A DNA stretch of 64,000 bases from Nageia nagi (GCA_050084985.1 JBITNC010000001.1:149916001-149980000), one strand, 5' to 3'; shown: positions 1 through 12,312, counted from the stretch's first letter. Program-made: numbers and translations. Notes: generated by a model from the sequence alone, not told the origin.

Positions 1-683
1 CCTCTTTTTTTACTTAAATGTTTATCCCTAAAGCTAGCATACTAAATAATTTATCCTTAAAAGTATTTGTATGTTAAAAAAACAATTATACTCAAAAATA
101 TTTTTAAATGAGGGTATTTAATAGCAATGATGCATTTTGACTATCTTTTTACTCTAAAGTAATGTAATCATGACAATGGTTTAAATTTGGAGTATAAATG
201 CATTTAGTAAAGAAGTGGCTTGTAAGCAAAGAAAGAATAAAAATTAAATGCCCTCCAAAAAATATACATTTACTTCTAGATAACTTGCAAGTATTAAATG
301 AAAAGAAGGAGACCCATGCATAGTTAATGCTACTCAAGCATTCCAAGGACAAAAATACTCTAAGTAAAAAATAAATGCTTATAGGTACAAAGATGACCAC
401 CCCTCCCTTAAAAAGGAGAAAATATTGCTTAAGTATATTGCAAGTAATTCAATGCTCCTTGGGAGCCACCCTTTGCATGGAAATGAAAAAGAAATTAATG
501 CATAGATAGTAAAAAAAAAAAGGACTTCCTATTATCCTCTAAGGCAAGAGTAGGAGGTGCTTATGGAGAAATTTCAACAACTTAATGGAAAGTTAAAATT
601 TTTATTAATAGTGCATAGGGTCGAGAGGAGGGAGGTTGTATGGAGGTCTACATAAGGAAGCAGATTCCAAGAGGAAGGTAGAG
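1..683. other. AT-rich DNA without recognisable gene
   Basis: I see no coding region, LTR end or tandem repeat that I can name in this stretch. It is AT-rich with several homopolymer runs. Short open frames on the minus strand have no family motif and read as low-complexity sequence. Confidence 0.5.
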
Positions 684-960
684 GACTATGAGGAGGAAGA
701 CCAATGTGCGATGTGAGGAGAAGGGAGTAATGGACCATAAGGAGGAAGACCAGTGCACGATGTAAGGAGAAGGGAGCAAAGGACCATGAGGAGGAAGACT
801 AGTATGCAGTGTGAGGATAAGAGAGAAAAAAGCCATGAGGACCTTCAAACTAGTGCATGACATGAGGAGAAGGGAGTAGAGGACCACAAGGAGGAAGACC
901 AGTGCATGATGTGAGGAGAAGGTCGCAAAGAACCACGAGGAGGAAGACCATGCATAGCTT
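684..960. repeat. Minisatellite, 49-50 bp unit, about 5.5 copies
   Basis: Units begin with a GACC/GACT-like start near 684, 733, 782, 832, 882 and 931, which gives spacings of 49, 49, 50, 50 and 49. Each unit carries GAGGAGGAAGACC followed by a GTGAGGAGAAGGGAG-like block. The array is GC-richer than its flanks and purine-rich on the plus strand. The open frame on the minus strand through it (648-971) gives a repetitive hydrophobic peptide and is most likely a by-product of the repeat. Confidence 0.9.
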
Positions 961-1660
961 GAAATAGTCACAAGGGGAAAAAAAATAAATAGGCTACAAT
1001 GAGGGGATCAGATGCCAGGCATGGTGTATTAAACACAAGAAATAAGGAGGAGGATATGTAGCCAAGCTAGAGGAATGCAACTAATAGGGGTGGAGTGGCT
1101 GCCATTTTTCTTTTTGAAATAGTCTCCTTCTTTGGAAGAAACACCTCCCTTAAAAAATAAAATTTTTGCATAATGTTTTTAATATATAAAAAAAACTTGA
1201 AGTTTTCCTATTTAGTTTTATGTAATTTTTTTGTAAATTTGTAAATTTTTGTACATTGTAAATTTGTAAATTTTTGTGCAAAAAAAATATAAACATGTAT
1301 ATTTTTGAAAGAAAAACTTCAAATTAAATTTGTAATTTTTTTTATCTACAAACATTTTAGATATACAACAAATATATACATGTATATTTTTGAAAGAGAA
1401 ATATACAAATGTGAGAAATTTCAAATTAAAGATATGTAAATTGTTTTTTTTAAATATTTATAGCAATATATTAATTTTTTTGTAAAAAAATTGTAACTAA
1501 CATGAAAGATGTTAGTACAAAAAAAAATGCATAACAATATATTGCTATTTTTATGGTAATTTGCAAAAAAATGAACTAACATGGTATCATACCATACCAC
1601 ACAAAAAAATGTTAGTATCATAATGAAGTAATCCAAAAAATAACCAAGGAATTTATACCT
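961..1660. other. AT-rich low-complexity stretch with short repeats
   Basis: Runs of TTTGTAAATT-type words recur around 1,226-1,275. A block containing CATGTATATTTTTGAAAG occurs twice, near 1,293 and 1,378, each followed by a TTCAAATTAAA word. No gene is recognised here. Confidence 0.5.
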
Positions 1661-1674
1661 CAAAAAGACCTAAA

Positions 1675-1735
1675 AGTTGAAGGAAGAAGACCTCCAAGTT
1701 GAATGAAGAAGATCTCCAAGTTGTAGAAGAAGAGC
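1675..1735 (-). repeat. Short triplicated motif inside LTR-element leader
   Basis: The word GAAGAAGACCTCCAAGTTG, or a close variant, occurs three times in about 60 bases. It lies directly inside the primer-binding site of the minus-strand LTR element, so it belongs to that element's untranslated leader. The internal region of the element is not recognisable beyond it. Confidence 0.55.
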
Positions 1736-1746
1736 CTCAACACCAA

Positions 1747-1758
1747 ACTCTAATACCA
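1747..1758 (-). other. Primer-binding site (initiator-Met tRNA type)
   Basis: Minus strand TGGTATTAGAGT, three bases from the LTR end. Ten of twelve bases match the common plant iMet primer site TGGTATCAGAGC. The mismatches are C to T and C to T, the usual decay seen across this window. Confidence 0.75.
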
Positions 1759-1761
1759 ATT

Positions 1762-2262
1762 TGAGGGGACTAACACTAACAAGATAATTTTTAAACAACC
1801 AAGATCACATGAAAGCTCTCAATTCACATCTAACTATCACATAAAGCAATCCCACAAAGATAACATAATATGTAAGTGGTTCCTCCAACTAGGAGTACAT
1901 CCACTAACTAGATCTTTACTTCAATCACAAATACAACTCTCTTACAATCCTCCTAATCTCAACTCCTACACTCCTATCCTATAACATAACTTTACTCCAC
2001 ACTTGGTTTGTGATCAGAAAGAGGGAGCCTTCTATTTATAGGCCAAAATTCCTCTTTGGATCACCCTTTTATCCAATGTACAAAAGCATGATATACACAT
2101 CCTTTTACCCAAGGGGCATGCTCATGACATGGAATGTAGGACAAGTTACATTATCATATTCACTTAAATACTTAAGTTATCAAATGATACCCTTAAGTAT
2201 TATTGAATTTACATATAAGATTTAATACAAACCTTTACAATAATGTATTATACATTCCAACA
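1762..2262 (-). mobile_element. LTR of a minus-strand retrotransposon (about 501 bp)
   Basis: On the minus strand the sequence starts TGTTGGAATG at 2,262 and ends CCCCTCA at 1,762, a normal TG...CA LTR. A TATAAATAG box lies at 2,032-2,040 on the minus strand. Three bases past the end, TGGTATTAGAGT (1,747-1,758) matches the initiator-Met tRNA primer site TGGTATCAGAGC with two changes. This fits the 5' LTR of a Copia- or gypsy-type element. No partner LTR is seen toward position 1, so the element is truncated or the window cuts it. It interrupts a non-LTR RT relic directly to its right. Confidence 0.8.
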
Positions 2263-2960
2263 ATAAGGTTAATTGCTAACTATCTTGAAGTACAAAAATC
2301 ATCCAATGCATCCAATTGGCATTGAATTACCTTAGTAGTTGAGGCTAGAAGGATAACATCATTTGCAAAATGAATAATAGATACCAATACATTATGAATT
2401 AAATAAACCATCATCTATATATGTATATGTAAAGATAAATGAATTAAAGTCATATATGTAGATCACAAAAGTGTGGGGAAAGGGAACAAATTTATTCCAC
2501 TCCTATGGTATTAATAATTTCATCAAAAGGCCTTCAAAGGAAGGAAAACATTTGATTAGTGTCTTGTACAATCAGGATATTGTAGTAAACAGATCTCCAA
2601 AAATGCTAATTTATTAGAGTCTCTCAAATAGAATATGTCAAGGCACGGTATCAAAAGTTATCTTAAAATCCATAAAGTAACAATAAACTCTTTAGAACAT
2701 TCCTCCTTTATGATATCCCTAAGAATTTACCCAAATCCTTAATGTAGCCATACCATTTTCTTCTCTCACCTATGATGAATTAGCATTATTCCACAACTAG
2801 TTTTCCTTCATATCTATATGGAAGATTGCCAATCTAATAATACCTCTAGTAATTTTGAAACTTGAAAAGCATTCAACATACTCTAGGTAAATTCAAGACA
2901 AGTTTAACTTATATATCCCAAAGCTCCCTCAATTTAAGTTCTTACTCAAATACTTGTTAT
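2263..2960 (-). pseudogene. Non-LTR retrotransposon reverse transcriptase relic
   Basis: Minus-strand translation gives an RT-like order of motifs. First FMDFKITFDTVP near 2,660-2,700 (compare F-x-DF-x-KAFD-x-V). Then a degenerate middle, and then HFANDVILLAST near 2,345-2,380, where the catalytic FADD box reads FAND. QLDALDDFCTS follows, like the L-x-x-L-x-x-F-C segment after the active site. The pattern resembles RTE/jockey-like enzymes more than the L1-like LINE further right. The frame is broken by several stops. The minus-strand LTR at 1,762-2,262 cuts it directly after the active-site region, so the LTR insertion is the younger event. Confidence 0.65.
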
Positions 2961-3940
2961 GCAAGACCATCTTGCAAGCACCTCAAATGTATGACAAGTA
3001 TGGATAAATTGAAAAATAATAGAAAATAATGGATTAATTGAAATCATTTCATTTTGGTATAAAGTTCCTTTCTTTACAATATTATTTTATATCAAAATCA
3101 TAGCAAAATAAATCTATAGTTGCATTATTTTTACCTAATTATTTCAATTATCTTCTATTTGAATCCCAAAATTTCTTGCAAGGTAGAATTAGCACCCATA
3201 TTTTATTTTTTGTCTCTTATTTTATTTTTTTTCTCTTATTTATTCAATCATATCACTAACATTTTCTTCCTTGTGGGTTTACAATATTGGGGTTATAGTT
3301 TTCATTTTTTTGATATAATGTATCTTTTATTTTTTAAAGTTATCTTGTTGTAATTATATAGAAAATAATTTTTCAACTTTTTCACTTTCTATGGTGTATT
3401 AATTTTCAATATCTTGAGCTTCTTCACTTTCTTTATCTTCTTCATCATTCTCTTACTTCCATTTTTCCCTATTTTATTCCTAGGTTGTCTCTTATGTTGT
3501 AATTTTATTATTTTCTATATTTGTTGATCTTGTTCTAAATTCATTTTCATTTCTTCCACTTATAATTTTAATACTTGAATTGATAAATCATATTCTTATT
3601 ATGCATCAAATTCTTCCATTTCTACATTTTCTTCATTTTTCCTATCACTTATTGCTAGCTTTCTTTCTCCTATTCTTTCTCATTTGATTCATGTTTTTTG
3701 ATACATGATAAAAAGGGATGGTTTTACTAGATCCCACAAACAAGCTAAAAAATATGATAATTTAGTCTATATTATATCATATAATATTGAATACACCTAA
3801 TATATAATGTATTTATTCCTTCTTCTTCCCTTAATATAGTGTTGCTACAACTACCATCCTCCTGGATCCATGTGTATCCATATGCAGAATCATTATTGGA
3901 ATTGGACTTACCACCTATGTATTTCCTTTGTTTGCTTCCT
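2961..3940. other. Pyrimidine-rich non-coding stretch
   Basis: The plus strand is very T- and C-rich, with repeated TTATTTT and TCTTC words between about 3,120 and 3,700. I find no family motif on either strand. It could be decayed transposon or purine-rich intergenic sequence of the minus strand. Confidence 0.4.
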
Positions 3941-3942
3941 TT

Positions 3943-5707
3943 TCAGCTCTTCTTAGTCATCTTACATACCATAGAGCCACTTTTATCTTTTGCTAGTTTA
4001 GCACCACTATATTTATTTACATATTGCTTATACTTTATGCAAGTTTCACCAACCACTAGATCCTTATGATACTTAAGTGATTCCTTCTCTTGAGTCTTCA
4101 CTTGTGCTTTTGTTGCTTTACATTGTCCCTTAGCTTTGGATGTGGAATTGGGAGGAGTCTTCCCTTTCATTTCCAATGGTATTAGAGGAACAACCAAAGC
4201 TAGTTTAACCATTTCCTTATATTACTTGTAACATTATTTTATACTTGAAACTAAATTTATCTTTTCCATTCTTCACCATTGGCTTTGGGGTGGCTTCAAT
4301 CTCTTAGGAAGAAAATGATTTCTTCTTCATTTCTTCCTAATTCTATTATTTTAATTCATTATTCTTTGATTTCAATGACTCAACAAACTTCTTTTTCTTT
4401 AGATATTTAGAGAGCTTCTAAGGGACCACCACCTCTATAGGCTTCTCAATCTCTATTTTCTCTTGGATCTTCTCCTCTTCAAGTTTTGATGCCTCTCCTA
4501 GATAAAAATATTCCTCACTAATATCTATATGTTATATGTATTTTACTTGGATAGAAACAAGGAAATAGATTTTAATTCTTATGCTTTCCTTTTTAAGGAT
4601 ATCATAGAATTAAGGATATACTTCATACCTTTCTTGTATAGAAACAAGGAAATAGATTTTGACTTTTATGCTTTCCTTTTTACAAATTCTACCATTGAAA
4701 CCTTTGGAGAGATATGCTCAACTTCTTTCATATCATTCTATCTACATTCTATTATTTCTTTTTTTAATTATTGCCTTTACTTCTCTAAATCTTATCTTTG
4801 AGAAATCAAGCTACCCACTCCCTTCTCTACTTATTTGATTTCACTACATGGATAACTTCCTCCAATTATGACTTAGGTGCCTTTTCTTTCTTTGAAATCT
4901 CCTTCCCTTCTTGGCTATTTAGAGCTACATCCAAAGTCATGTTGACTACCCATTCATCCATCTAGTAAATCATGCCTCAATGCAGTGCAAAATTTTCCTT
5001 TCCCCTCTTAACTAGAGCAACATATCTTCTTATCAAGGTGAGTAGAAAAAAGAGGAAGCATATCCTCCTATCATCCCTCTTGAATTACTTTATAAAATTG
5101 ATGTGAGGACCATAATTAAATATGGGTGAACCATCCTTCCAAGGTGAAGTAGTGGATTATCCATTCTCCTACTCAATCTCAAGGCCTCAAAAAGTCTCAG
5201 ATAGTCATATTCATAGTTCACCTTCTCCAGTTCTTCTTCCTCTTTACAAAATTCATATATTTTTTCCTATTTGATCCTCATAGCTATGTCATAAAATTAC
5301 CCTTCCAATATTAAATTTTTCATTTCTGTAATTGCCTCTTTGAAAATATCTACCCAAATGGAACCCATCAAGGCACAATTATCCTTCCAAGCCTTGGCCA
5401 CATTGTATTACAATTTCATATCATGCCCACAATAATGTTTGATAAACTTTATCATTATTTATTTTCAATATCTCTTCCAAACCCTCTTAACTTCCTTTAC
5501 CTAATGAAAATTTCAAGGTTCCACTCGCTTAATCTTCCCCATATCCCTAGTAATCAATGATGCATATAGAGAATTTAAACCATAATTCCACCCTAAGTCC
5601 ATATCATACCACCTTTCTCTATCAATCACATTAGTGCATATAAGATGGTACTTGGGGGTTGTGAAATATTCTTTATCATTCGAGCCATGTGATTGAGATC
5701 CCTCCAT
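3943..5707 (-). pseudogene. Unidentified degenerate minus-strand ORF
   Basis: Two open pieces on the minus strand (5,513-5,707, 64 residues from MEGSQSHGSNDKE; and 3,943-4,212, 89 residues, Lys-rich, with KYHKDLVVGETCIKYK) are linked by readable but frameshifted sequence with acidic and Lys-rich character. A long stretch around 5,150-5,420 reads in one frame with few stops. I do not recognise the family. Retained charge pattern and length suggest a former protein of 500 residues or more, probably carried by a transposon. It lies just downstream, in the minus sense, of the LINE ORF2 relic. An 87-bp in-frame duplication lies inside it. Confidence 0.35.
4554..4727. repeat. 87-bp tandem duplication
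   Basis: The word GAAACAAGGAAATAGATTTT occurs at 4,554 and again at 4,641. The following ATGCTTTCCTTTTTA block repeats with the same 87-base offset. The offset is a multiple of three, so the duplication would keep frame in the surrounding minus-strand relic. Confidence 0.8.
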
Positions 5708-5732
5708 TTCATGTTAACACTTTCTAAAATCA

Positions 5733-8700
5733 TGATGCATCCATAATATCCTCCACCTCACCATCCCTAATGGATGGTGGAACCTCAAAGTGGAATCTTT
5801 TTAACATGTCAGCAATTATCAAGTCAATGGTGAAGTCTAATTTCAAACAAATAAATATATTTTCCTTAGTGGCTTCAACTTCTTTCTTCAAAAGTTTGGA
5901 TATGGGAAGGCTTAAATATCTAAAATTTATTTGTTGCTTTCCTTTTAAAAGGTTTTAGAAAATATGTGGTTCCATTAGATTATAGGCCTTTTCTAATTTT
6001 CCTCCTCCTTTATTTAGAACCCAATCTCTAGAAGTCATCCTATATACTATGGCATTACTCCTTAGAACCCTAATAAACTATAAATGAAATACCACATCTT
6101 AGTGGAAATTGAACAATGAAGGACAAATGACCCATTGTTTCTTCGTCCATTGCACATACTACAAATTGGTTAGGAAAATTCATTCCCACTTTCCTGAGAT
6201 TGTCATTGGTCATCATTCCATTCAACACTACAATCCAAGTGAAATAAGAAATTTTTGGAATAAGGGATTCAGGCCATATCTTATCCCATAAGCCTTTCTT
6301 AGAATCTAAATTTTATAGAGTAGTCTTGATTTAATACTTTTTCTCTGATCTAATTTAACACATCATCCTTTTCTATGGAAGAATTTTGATGGATTTGGTT
6401 ATTGAATTATTGGAGGATTCCTTTAATTGCAATATTAGGTACTAGTGGATGTAATCTTGAACCCTACATCCAATATTAACTTTGGCACATTTTTAAGCTT
6501 GAGTGTTGCCTTGTTATAGCCCTAGAGGAACTGGTGATAACCAAGGATCATCTCAAAATAAAACTTCATTTCCTTTATTTATTTCCCATTTATAATGCAA
6601 CTAAATTGAATTCCTTATATCAACCAATCCATTCCATAAGGCTAATCCTTTTGAAGGGTTTACAATTATTAATAGGTTATTAGCTCCTTCCATGTACTTG
6701 GCATGAAGTATCTAAACCCAATCATTATTTAACCATAACATTATAACTTCCATGTAATCTTCATTCAAAAGGATTGATTTACACATCCACTTGATCTTAA
6801 TCTCACCCCTCCTTAACTTTCAATCATAAATGTATTCTCTAAAATTGTTAAGTGAATTATGTCCTTTTCCTCACCTCCTACCTAAACAAAATTCCTACAG
6901 ATATGATTAATCTTTTTAAACACCAAAGCTAGGATTTTTGAATATATTGGTATAATAAATAGAAATAATTTTAAGAGTAGTATTAACCAATTAGATTTTA
7001 TCACCTTGGATCAATAATTCTCCTCTCCATATTGATACATTGTTACTAATTCTATCTATGAATCTATCCCAAAATTCCTTCTTGACCCTTCCTCCAAATC
7101 ATAGGGGGGGTCACTGTTAGAAAATGCTAAATACCATGTGTGAAAATACATGGGCTATTTTTAATATCTAGTTCAACTAGCAGTGTATTGAGAAGTATTT
7201 TATAAGGGGAAGGTTTTTTTTTTTAAGAATCCCATTTTCATAAGTATTTTGAAGGCTTTCTACTAAGTTACCTCCCATGCTCTAAATAATATCATACCGA
7301 AGTATTTATATGGTAGGGAGTATTCTTCACAATTGAAGGTATTAGATATCTATCTCTATCTTCCTTCGAAAGTGTTGAAAAAAGCTATTTAGGTTTTATT
7401 AAAATTTATTTTTTGATGTGAGGCCATCTCATACTTTGTTAAAATTGTATCAACACTTTTTCTTCTTTAACTAATGCCTGACTAGCTAGTATTACATCAT
7501 CTTTAAACTAGTAGTGAGTAGGCTTCACATTCATGATCTAGGATAATTCCTTTGATTCTTTTCTTAGCCTTTATAATTTTTAGAGATCTACCTAAAGCTT
7601 CATCGATAATAATAAATAGATAAGGTGAAATCAAATTTACCTAAGTCTCCACTTTGAATTTAAAAAAAATAATCACTTCATCATTAATTAGCATTCAAAA
7701 TGTTACAATTGAAATACAAGTTCAAATCCACCTCCTCCATTGAGAATTAAATTCAAATCCTTCTAAGATCATATCCCAAAAACCCTATGATAATCGATCA
7801 TAATATTTCTACATATCTAATTTGACTAACATACTTACTTCATTTTTCACTTTAACTATGTTTATCAACTCATGCATTGTTATGAATTATTATTCCAATC
7901 CTAATTTATCTCCCTTTTACAAATCCATCCTATTCTTGATATATTAGTTTAGGGAGAATTTACTGAAGCATGTTTACCAAAATTTTGGTGATTATTTTGT
8001 ATATAGTGTTGTACAAACTAATGAGATTAAAATGTTTAAGATCAATTGCATCTTATACCTTTAGAATGAGACAAAGGAATGTAGTATTCCATTTTCCTAT
8101 AAGGGAATCATTTTTCTATAATTCCTTGATATCCCATGTAAATCCCTCACTAAGGATGTGCTATAAGGTTTCAAATAATATAGCATGAAACCATCTGACC
8201 AGGTACCCTATATTTTTCCATCATAAATACAATCATTTCAACTTATTCTTCTAAAAAGGGCTTGGTCAGATAAGTATTATCCTCTCATATAATATTTTTT
8301 GGAGTATTCTTTTGAATTTTTTAGATTAACAAAAGGTTATCCTCTTGATTAGGCACCAATAAATTCTCATAAAATATTACTTCTCTTTCATTAATTTACA
8401 TTAGAGCATCTATTAAAAATTCATCCTCCAACTAGATTTTTCTAATTCAATTAAAGGATCTATATCTCAAAGTAGTAGTACAAAAAGTTTTGTTATTCTT
8501 GTCACCTTCCCATAGCTAATTAATTTTATACTTTTGCATCCAATGTATCTCCTCTTATAACTTGTTATTCATGTATTCCTTTCTTAGTTCCCCTTCCTAA
8601 ATTTCTTCTTCATTTTTTCTAGCTCTTTCTTCTTCTTGATGGGAGTCTTCAATTTCTTGTAATCTTATGTTGATATCTTCTTCCCTTATTATTATATTCT

Positions 8701-9603
8701 AAAAAAATACCATATTCCATTCCTTCAATTTATCTTTCAAAACTTGTAGTTTGGCTACAAATATTTTTGTTCCATGGACCAATTTTCTATCCCACCACTC
8801 TTGAATCCTATCTTTTAACTTTGTGTTCTTAATCACATAGCCTTAAATATGAAAGGAAATTTTGCTTAACAAAGTGTTCACCCATGAGAAGCATTAGACT
8901 ATGATCTGAGTCAATCTTAGGTTTACAACATATGTGATTTTCTAGAAACTAATTAATCAAATCTAAAGAGCATATATCCTTATATAATCTACACTGAATG
9001 GAATTTTCCTTAGACTAATTATTGTACCAAGTAAAAGTATTCAAGTAAAAGTATTACCATTCAAACTTAGATCCATAAGCTCCAAATGATTCATGAACAC
9101 TCTCAAAACCTCCATATTCCCCTTGAATTCTTCCATCCCCTTGAAAATTTCTTTGATTCATTCATAATAGTGTTGAAGTCACCCATAATTAGCCATGGGA
9201 GATGAATAAATTCCAATCTATCTCTAATTATACTTTCTAATAATCTTCTCTTTTTATAGGGGTCATTGTAGGCATATATGTTTGTTTCAATATACTCAAA
9301 AATTAGAACTAATTATTTTAATATGCATATGGAGATATATATTAGATACATTAGGATAGGGAGTACATTTTATAGAATTTAGATTCCATAATATGATTAG
9401 ACTCCCAGATTATCCATTTGGTTTTATCTAATCAAAATTTTCTCTCTCCAAAACTTATTTGCCACTTCTACCACCTTATCCTTCTTCACCTTAATCTCAT
9501 TCACTAACAAAAAATCAAGATGAACTTCTCTCTAGTGATCCTTCATGATCCTCTACTTGTCTAGGGCATGATAGCCCCATACATTCCAACTAATAATAAT
9601 CAT
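5733..9603 (-). pseudogene. L1-type LINE ORF2 relic (endonuclease, RT, zf-RVT)
   Basis: ORF2 of a plant L1-like non-LTR retrotransposon, which makes the endonuclease and reverse transcriptase for target-primed insertion. On the minus strand it starts at 9,603 with MIIISWNVWG, the endonuclease N-terminal motif. LPWLIMGDFNT follows near 9,190-9,220, another endonuclease signature. RT motifs are LISLYNTIYKIITKIL (about 7,970-8,030) and a QFKDDVILAS box (7,496-7,507) where FADD is expected. A zf-RVT-like segment reads KKGLWDKIWPES... to about 6,110. The C-terminal tail runs to about 5,733. There are many TAG/TAA stops and frameshifts, so it is dead. Length of about 3.9 kb is normal for this ORF. 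Confidence 0.85.
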
Positions 9604-10495
9604 TGAGGACCTCTTGGGGTATGTTGACTCCCACTCTTCTCTAGAGTGTGTTGTGTTCCATTGGTGATATCCTCAATTATCTTATTTGTTCTTACTTCAT
9701 AATTGGACATCATTACTACATTTCCTTTACCTATATTTGATATCTTACTTATTGTATTATTAAAATATCCTCTTACATCTAGTGCCTTTGAATCATCAAT
9801 ATCCATTTTTTTATCTTTTCCCATTCATTAATCACCTTTTTAAGATCCATATTGATTTTTCTCCTCATTTTGTGTACTTTCTACTTCACTTCTTTGTCAC
9901 TTCCTACTTCTAGTTTTCTCTATTTCTTTATTATTAATTTTTATTGTTCCATATATAATTACTAATGATAATTATCTTACTTCCTCTATAATCTAGACTA
10001 TTTTAATACTTTCATTTAGATTTAATAAATGAAATGAGTTCTTAGTGTCATAAGTGGCTAACCTTATAAAATTTTCTCTACCTCTATTTTCTTGGAATCA
10101 ATCCTTCCTCTACAATCCTTGATTCCTTCATGTAGGGATCTTCCAACCTTCCTATGCCTTAGGGATGTTCATATTTTCTTTCTTCTTCTTATCAAAATAT
10201 TCCCTATCATAATGATTGAATTTGCTACATATGTTGCATATGATAAGCAAATTTTCATAAATTATTTCCTATTCCTAGGTTTCACCACCTTCCTTTTAGA
10301 ATATAGATTTTGTACCTCAATTCCTTTGTAATATCAATGTCAATACAAAACTAAGTTTTTTTTCATTATATTCTCAATTCTTATGACTTTATCAATTGAT
10401 ACTTGTGATCCTACTATATTAACAATTTCAGAAATCACATTCATATCCTAATAATATAATGCAAAATTAGGTAAATTTACTGATACATAAAATAA
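9600..10495 (-). pseudogene. LINE ORF1 relic (DUF4283-like and zinc knuckle), 5' truncated
   Basis: Upstream of ORF2 on the same strand. It begins near 10,495 inside a DUF4283-like segment: VNLPNFALYY then DMNVISEIVNIVGSQVSIDK, comparable to the W-V-x-L-P-x-L-P-x-x-Y-W region of plant LINE ORF1. A knuckle reads CNICSKFNHYDREY near 10,205-10,250. It is CCHC-like, but the last Cys is Tyr (TGT to TAT). The last piece is open for 74 residues (9,600-9,824). Its TGA stop overlaps the ORF2 ATG as ATGA, which suggests reinitiation between the ORFs. The N-terminal half of ORF1 is missing, as in 5'-truncated LINE insertions. Confidence 0.75.
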
Positions 10496-10501
10496 AATCA
10501 T

Positions 10502-10990
10502 TTAATTTTCATTTATATCATCTTCATCAATAGGAGATACAATATATTTTCCTCTAGGATCAATATTAATTACAAAATATATTATCTCATCCTCTACATT
10601 TAGACTGAAAAATACTTGACTACAATGTTGTGGTAAAGCATAAGGCTCTTTATGTTCAGCTAAATATGTTGTGGAGTTGATTGCAAAGTATTCACTATTA
10701 TCATCATATAAGATTGTTCTTATATCAAGTGTGTCAAACCATTTACATTTAAATACTACATATTGGAATTACCTATAATCTAATTGAATAATTTATTGAG
10801 TTTTTCCAACATATTGTAATGTTCCTTCTATTAATTTTTTATCTCTTGTAGTTGCATGACTTGCTTGGTCAAAATCAACCATCATTCTATAGTCAAATGT
10901 CACTCAATTCTAATCAATGTTTTCAATTCTAAAGTGTTGACCATATTCCCACATTGAATAGAAAGATAATATCTACAAATATTTATATGA
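10502..10990 (-). pseudogene. CACTA TNP2 transposase, C-terminal DUF4216-like part
   Basis: Minus-strand reading contains MVDFDQASHATTRDKKL, then QYVVFKCKWFDT (the V-x-FKC-x-W-x-DT signature of DUF4216), then QVFFSLNVEDEIIYFVI near the end. This matches the order at the C-terminus of plant En/Spm (CACTA) transposases, which cut and paste the element. The reading ends at a TAA at 10,502-10,504. The LINE begins a few bases beyond it, so the LINE landed just past the end of this gene. A few in-frame stops are present. Confidence 0.7.
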
Positions 10991-11029
10991 AAAATATTAA
11001 TAGCGCAATCATTTTTTAATAATAGGGTA

Positions 11030-12025
11030 AATTTTGTATTAATAAAAAATCTAGAGTTTTGAAAGGGCTCCATAAACCTTTACATCAAAAGATTTTACAT
11101 TTAAGCTCAATAAGAGATCCAAAACTTATCAAATTTACCTCTTACAAAAATAAAGTATAATGACAAACATAAATAAAAGAAATTTAAGGAACATTAAATT
11201 TGAAATTATGATCTAACTACTTATATGAAATTTCAAAATTAAAAATTTCTTTGATCTCTACAGATTTTAGCTTTGATCTCTCCACTAGATATGTAGGGTT
11301 TACCATTGATTGATGCTTCCTTACTAATTTCAGAATGTTCATGGTTTTTCATTGGGTCTTTCAACATATATTCTTTTTCCTCAAGTTAATTTGTCCATAG
11401 ATTCAAAGTAATATTTGTTCCTAATGCTATCTTCTTTGTATAAGGCTAATGAAGCAAAATAGAGATTAAAATTTTGTACCCAATGTAAAAATCTTCCAAA
11501 AAAGGATGATTATGAATTACAAAGCATATCATTGTTCATAAGAGGGAAAGGGAAAGATTTCACTAGCCATACCTTAGGCTTTTCACCAACAAAAATCCAA
11601 GTACCCCACAGGGGTTACTCCAACATCCTTGTAGCTTTTTCTCACTCTCTTTGCCTTACAATGTCCCATATTATCACTTGAAACATGCAATAGTTGTTGC
11701 ATTTATCTCCTATAATTTATTTTACATAGTGTCCATTGATTAAGTTCAAAAACCCCCCTTACATTTCCAATAGTATCAAGGTCTAAAATCACTTATTTTC
11801 CTTCTTTATTTATAGTGTCCTACTCATGCAACTTCCTTCTCTATCCATAGTTTCCAATCATGTAGACAAACATCACCTAGTTGAATGCTATTTAGTCTTT
11901 ATCACTTGGTGTCTTTCATCTCAATGCTACAACATGTCACCTATAGAAGACCTCACATATCTCCTTAGGATTTCTTATGTAAGCCCACTTGTGGATAATA
12001 TATTTATATAAACTATCATGTAAAA
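11030..12025. other. Unassigned stretch inside the CACTA relic
   Basis: This lies between two minus-strand CACTA coding pieces. Some minus-strand segments read like coding (KAKRVRKSYKDVGVTPVGYL near 11,600) but I cannot place them in the transposase. It may hold introns or an old insertion. No LTR pair or terminal repeat is visible. Confidence 0.4.
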
Positions 12026-12028
12026 TCA

Positions 12029-12312
12029 TTATTTATATAATAATTACATTTTGATTAGATCCAATGGCTATATTTTGAACATCTTCACTTATGTTTTCAT
12101 CTCCTTGTCTTTCTTTCTCATCAATTACTTCCCTCAACCATGACCTCGGGCACTCTGTTGGACAATTTTTGTCTCTTATTTATGTAGGTAGAGGTGTACC
12201 TCTTGTATTTTGTCTACAAGACAAGCCACATTCTTTTGTTAGTCTACTTCTTTTACTTTTGTATAATTCAATCCACTCCTTGCAATATTCCATATTCATC
12301 ATGACAAACTAG
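12029..12312 (-). pseudogene. CACTA-associated exon-like ORF
   Basis: Minus strand from ATG at about 12,302: MNMEYCKEWIELYKSKRSRL, then CGLSCRQNTRGTPLPT, one TAA, and an acidic tail to a stop near 12,029. It sits between the DUF4218-like and DUF4216-like pieces, in the same orientation, so it is probably the linker of the same TNP2 protein. I do not recognise it independently. Confidence 0.45.

Noticed and set aside
648-971. Membrane protein of 107 residues (minus strand)
   Set aside because: The frame lies on the minisatellite; the hydrophobic repeats come from purine-rich DNA read in antisense.
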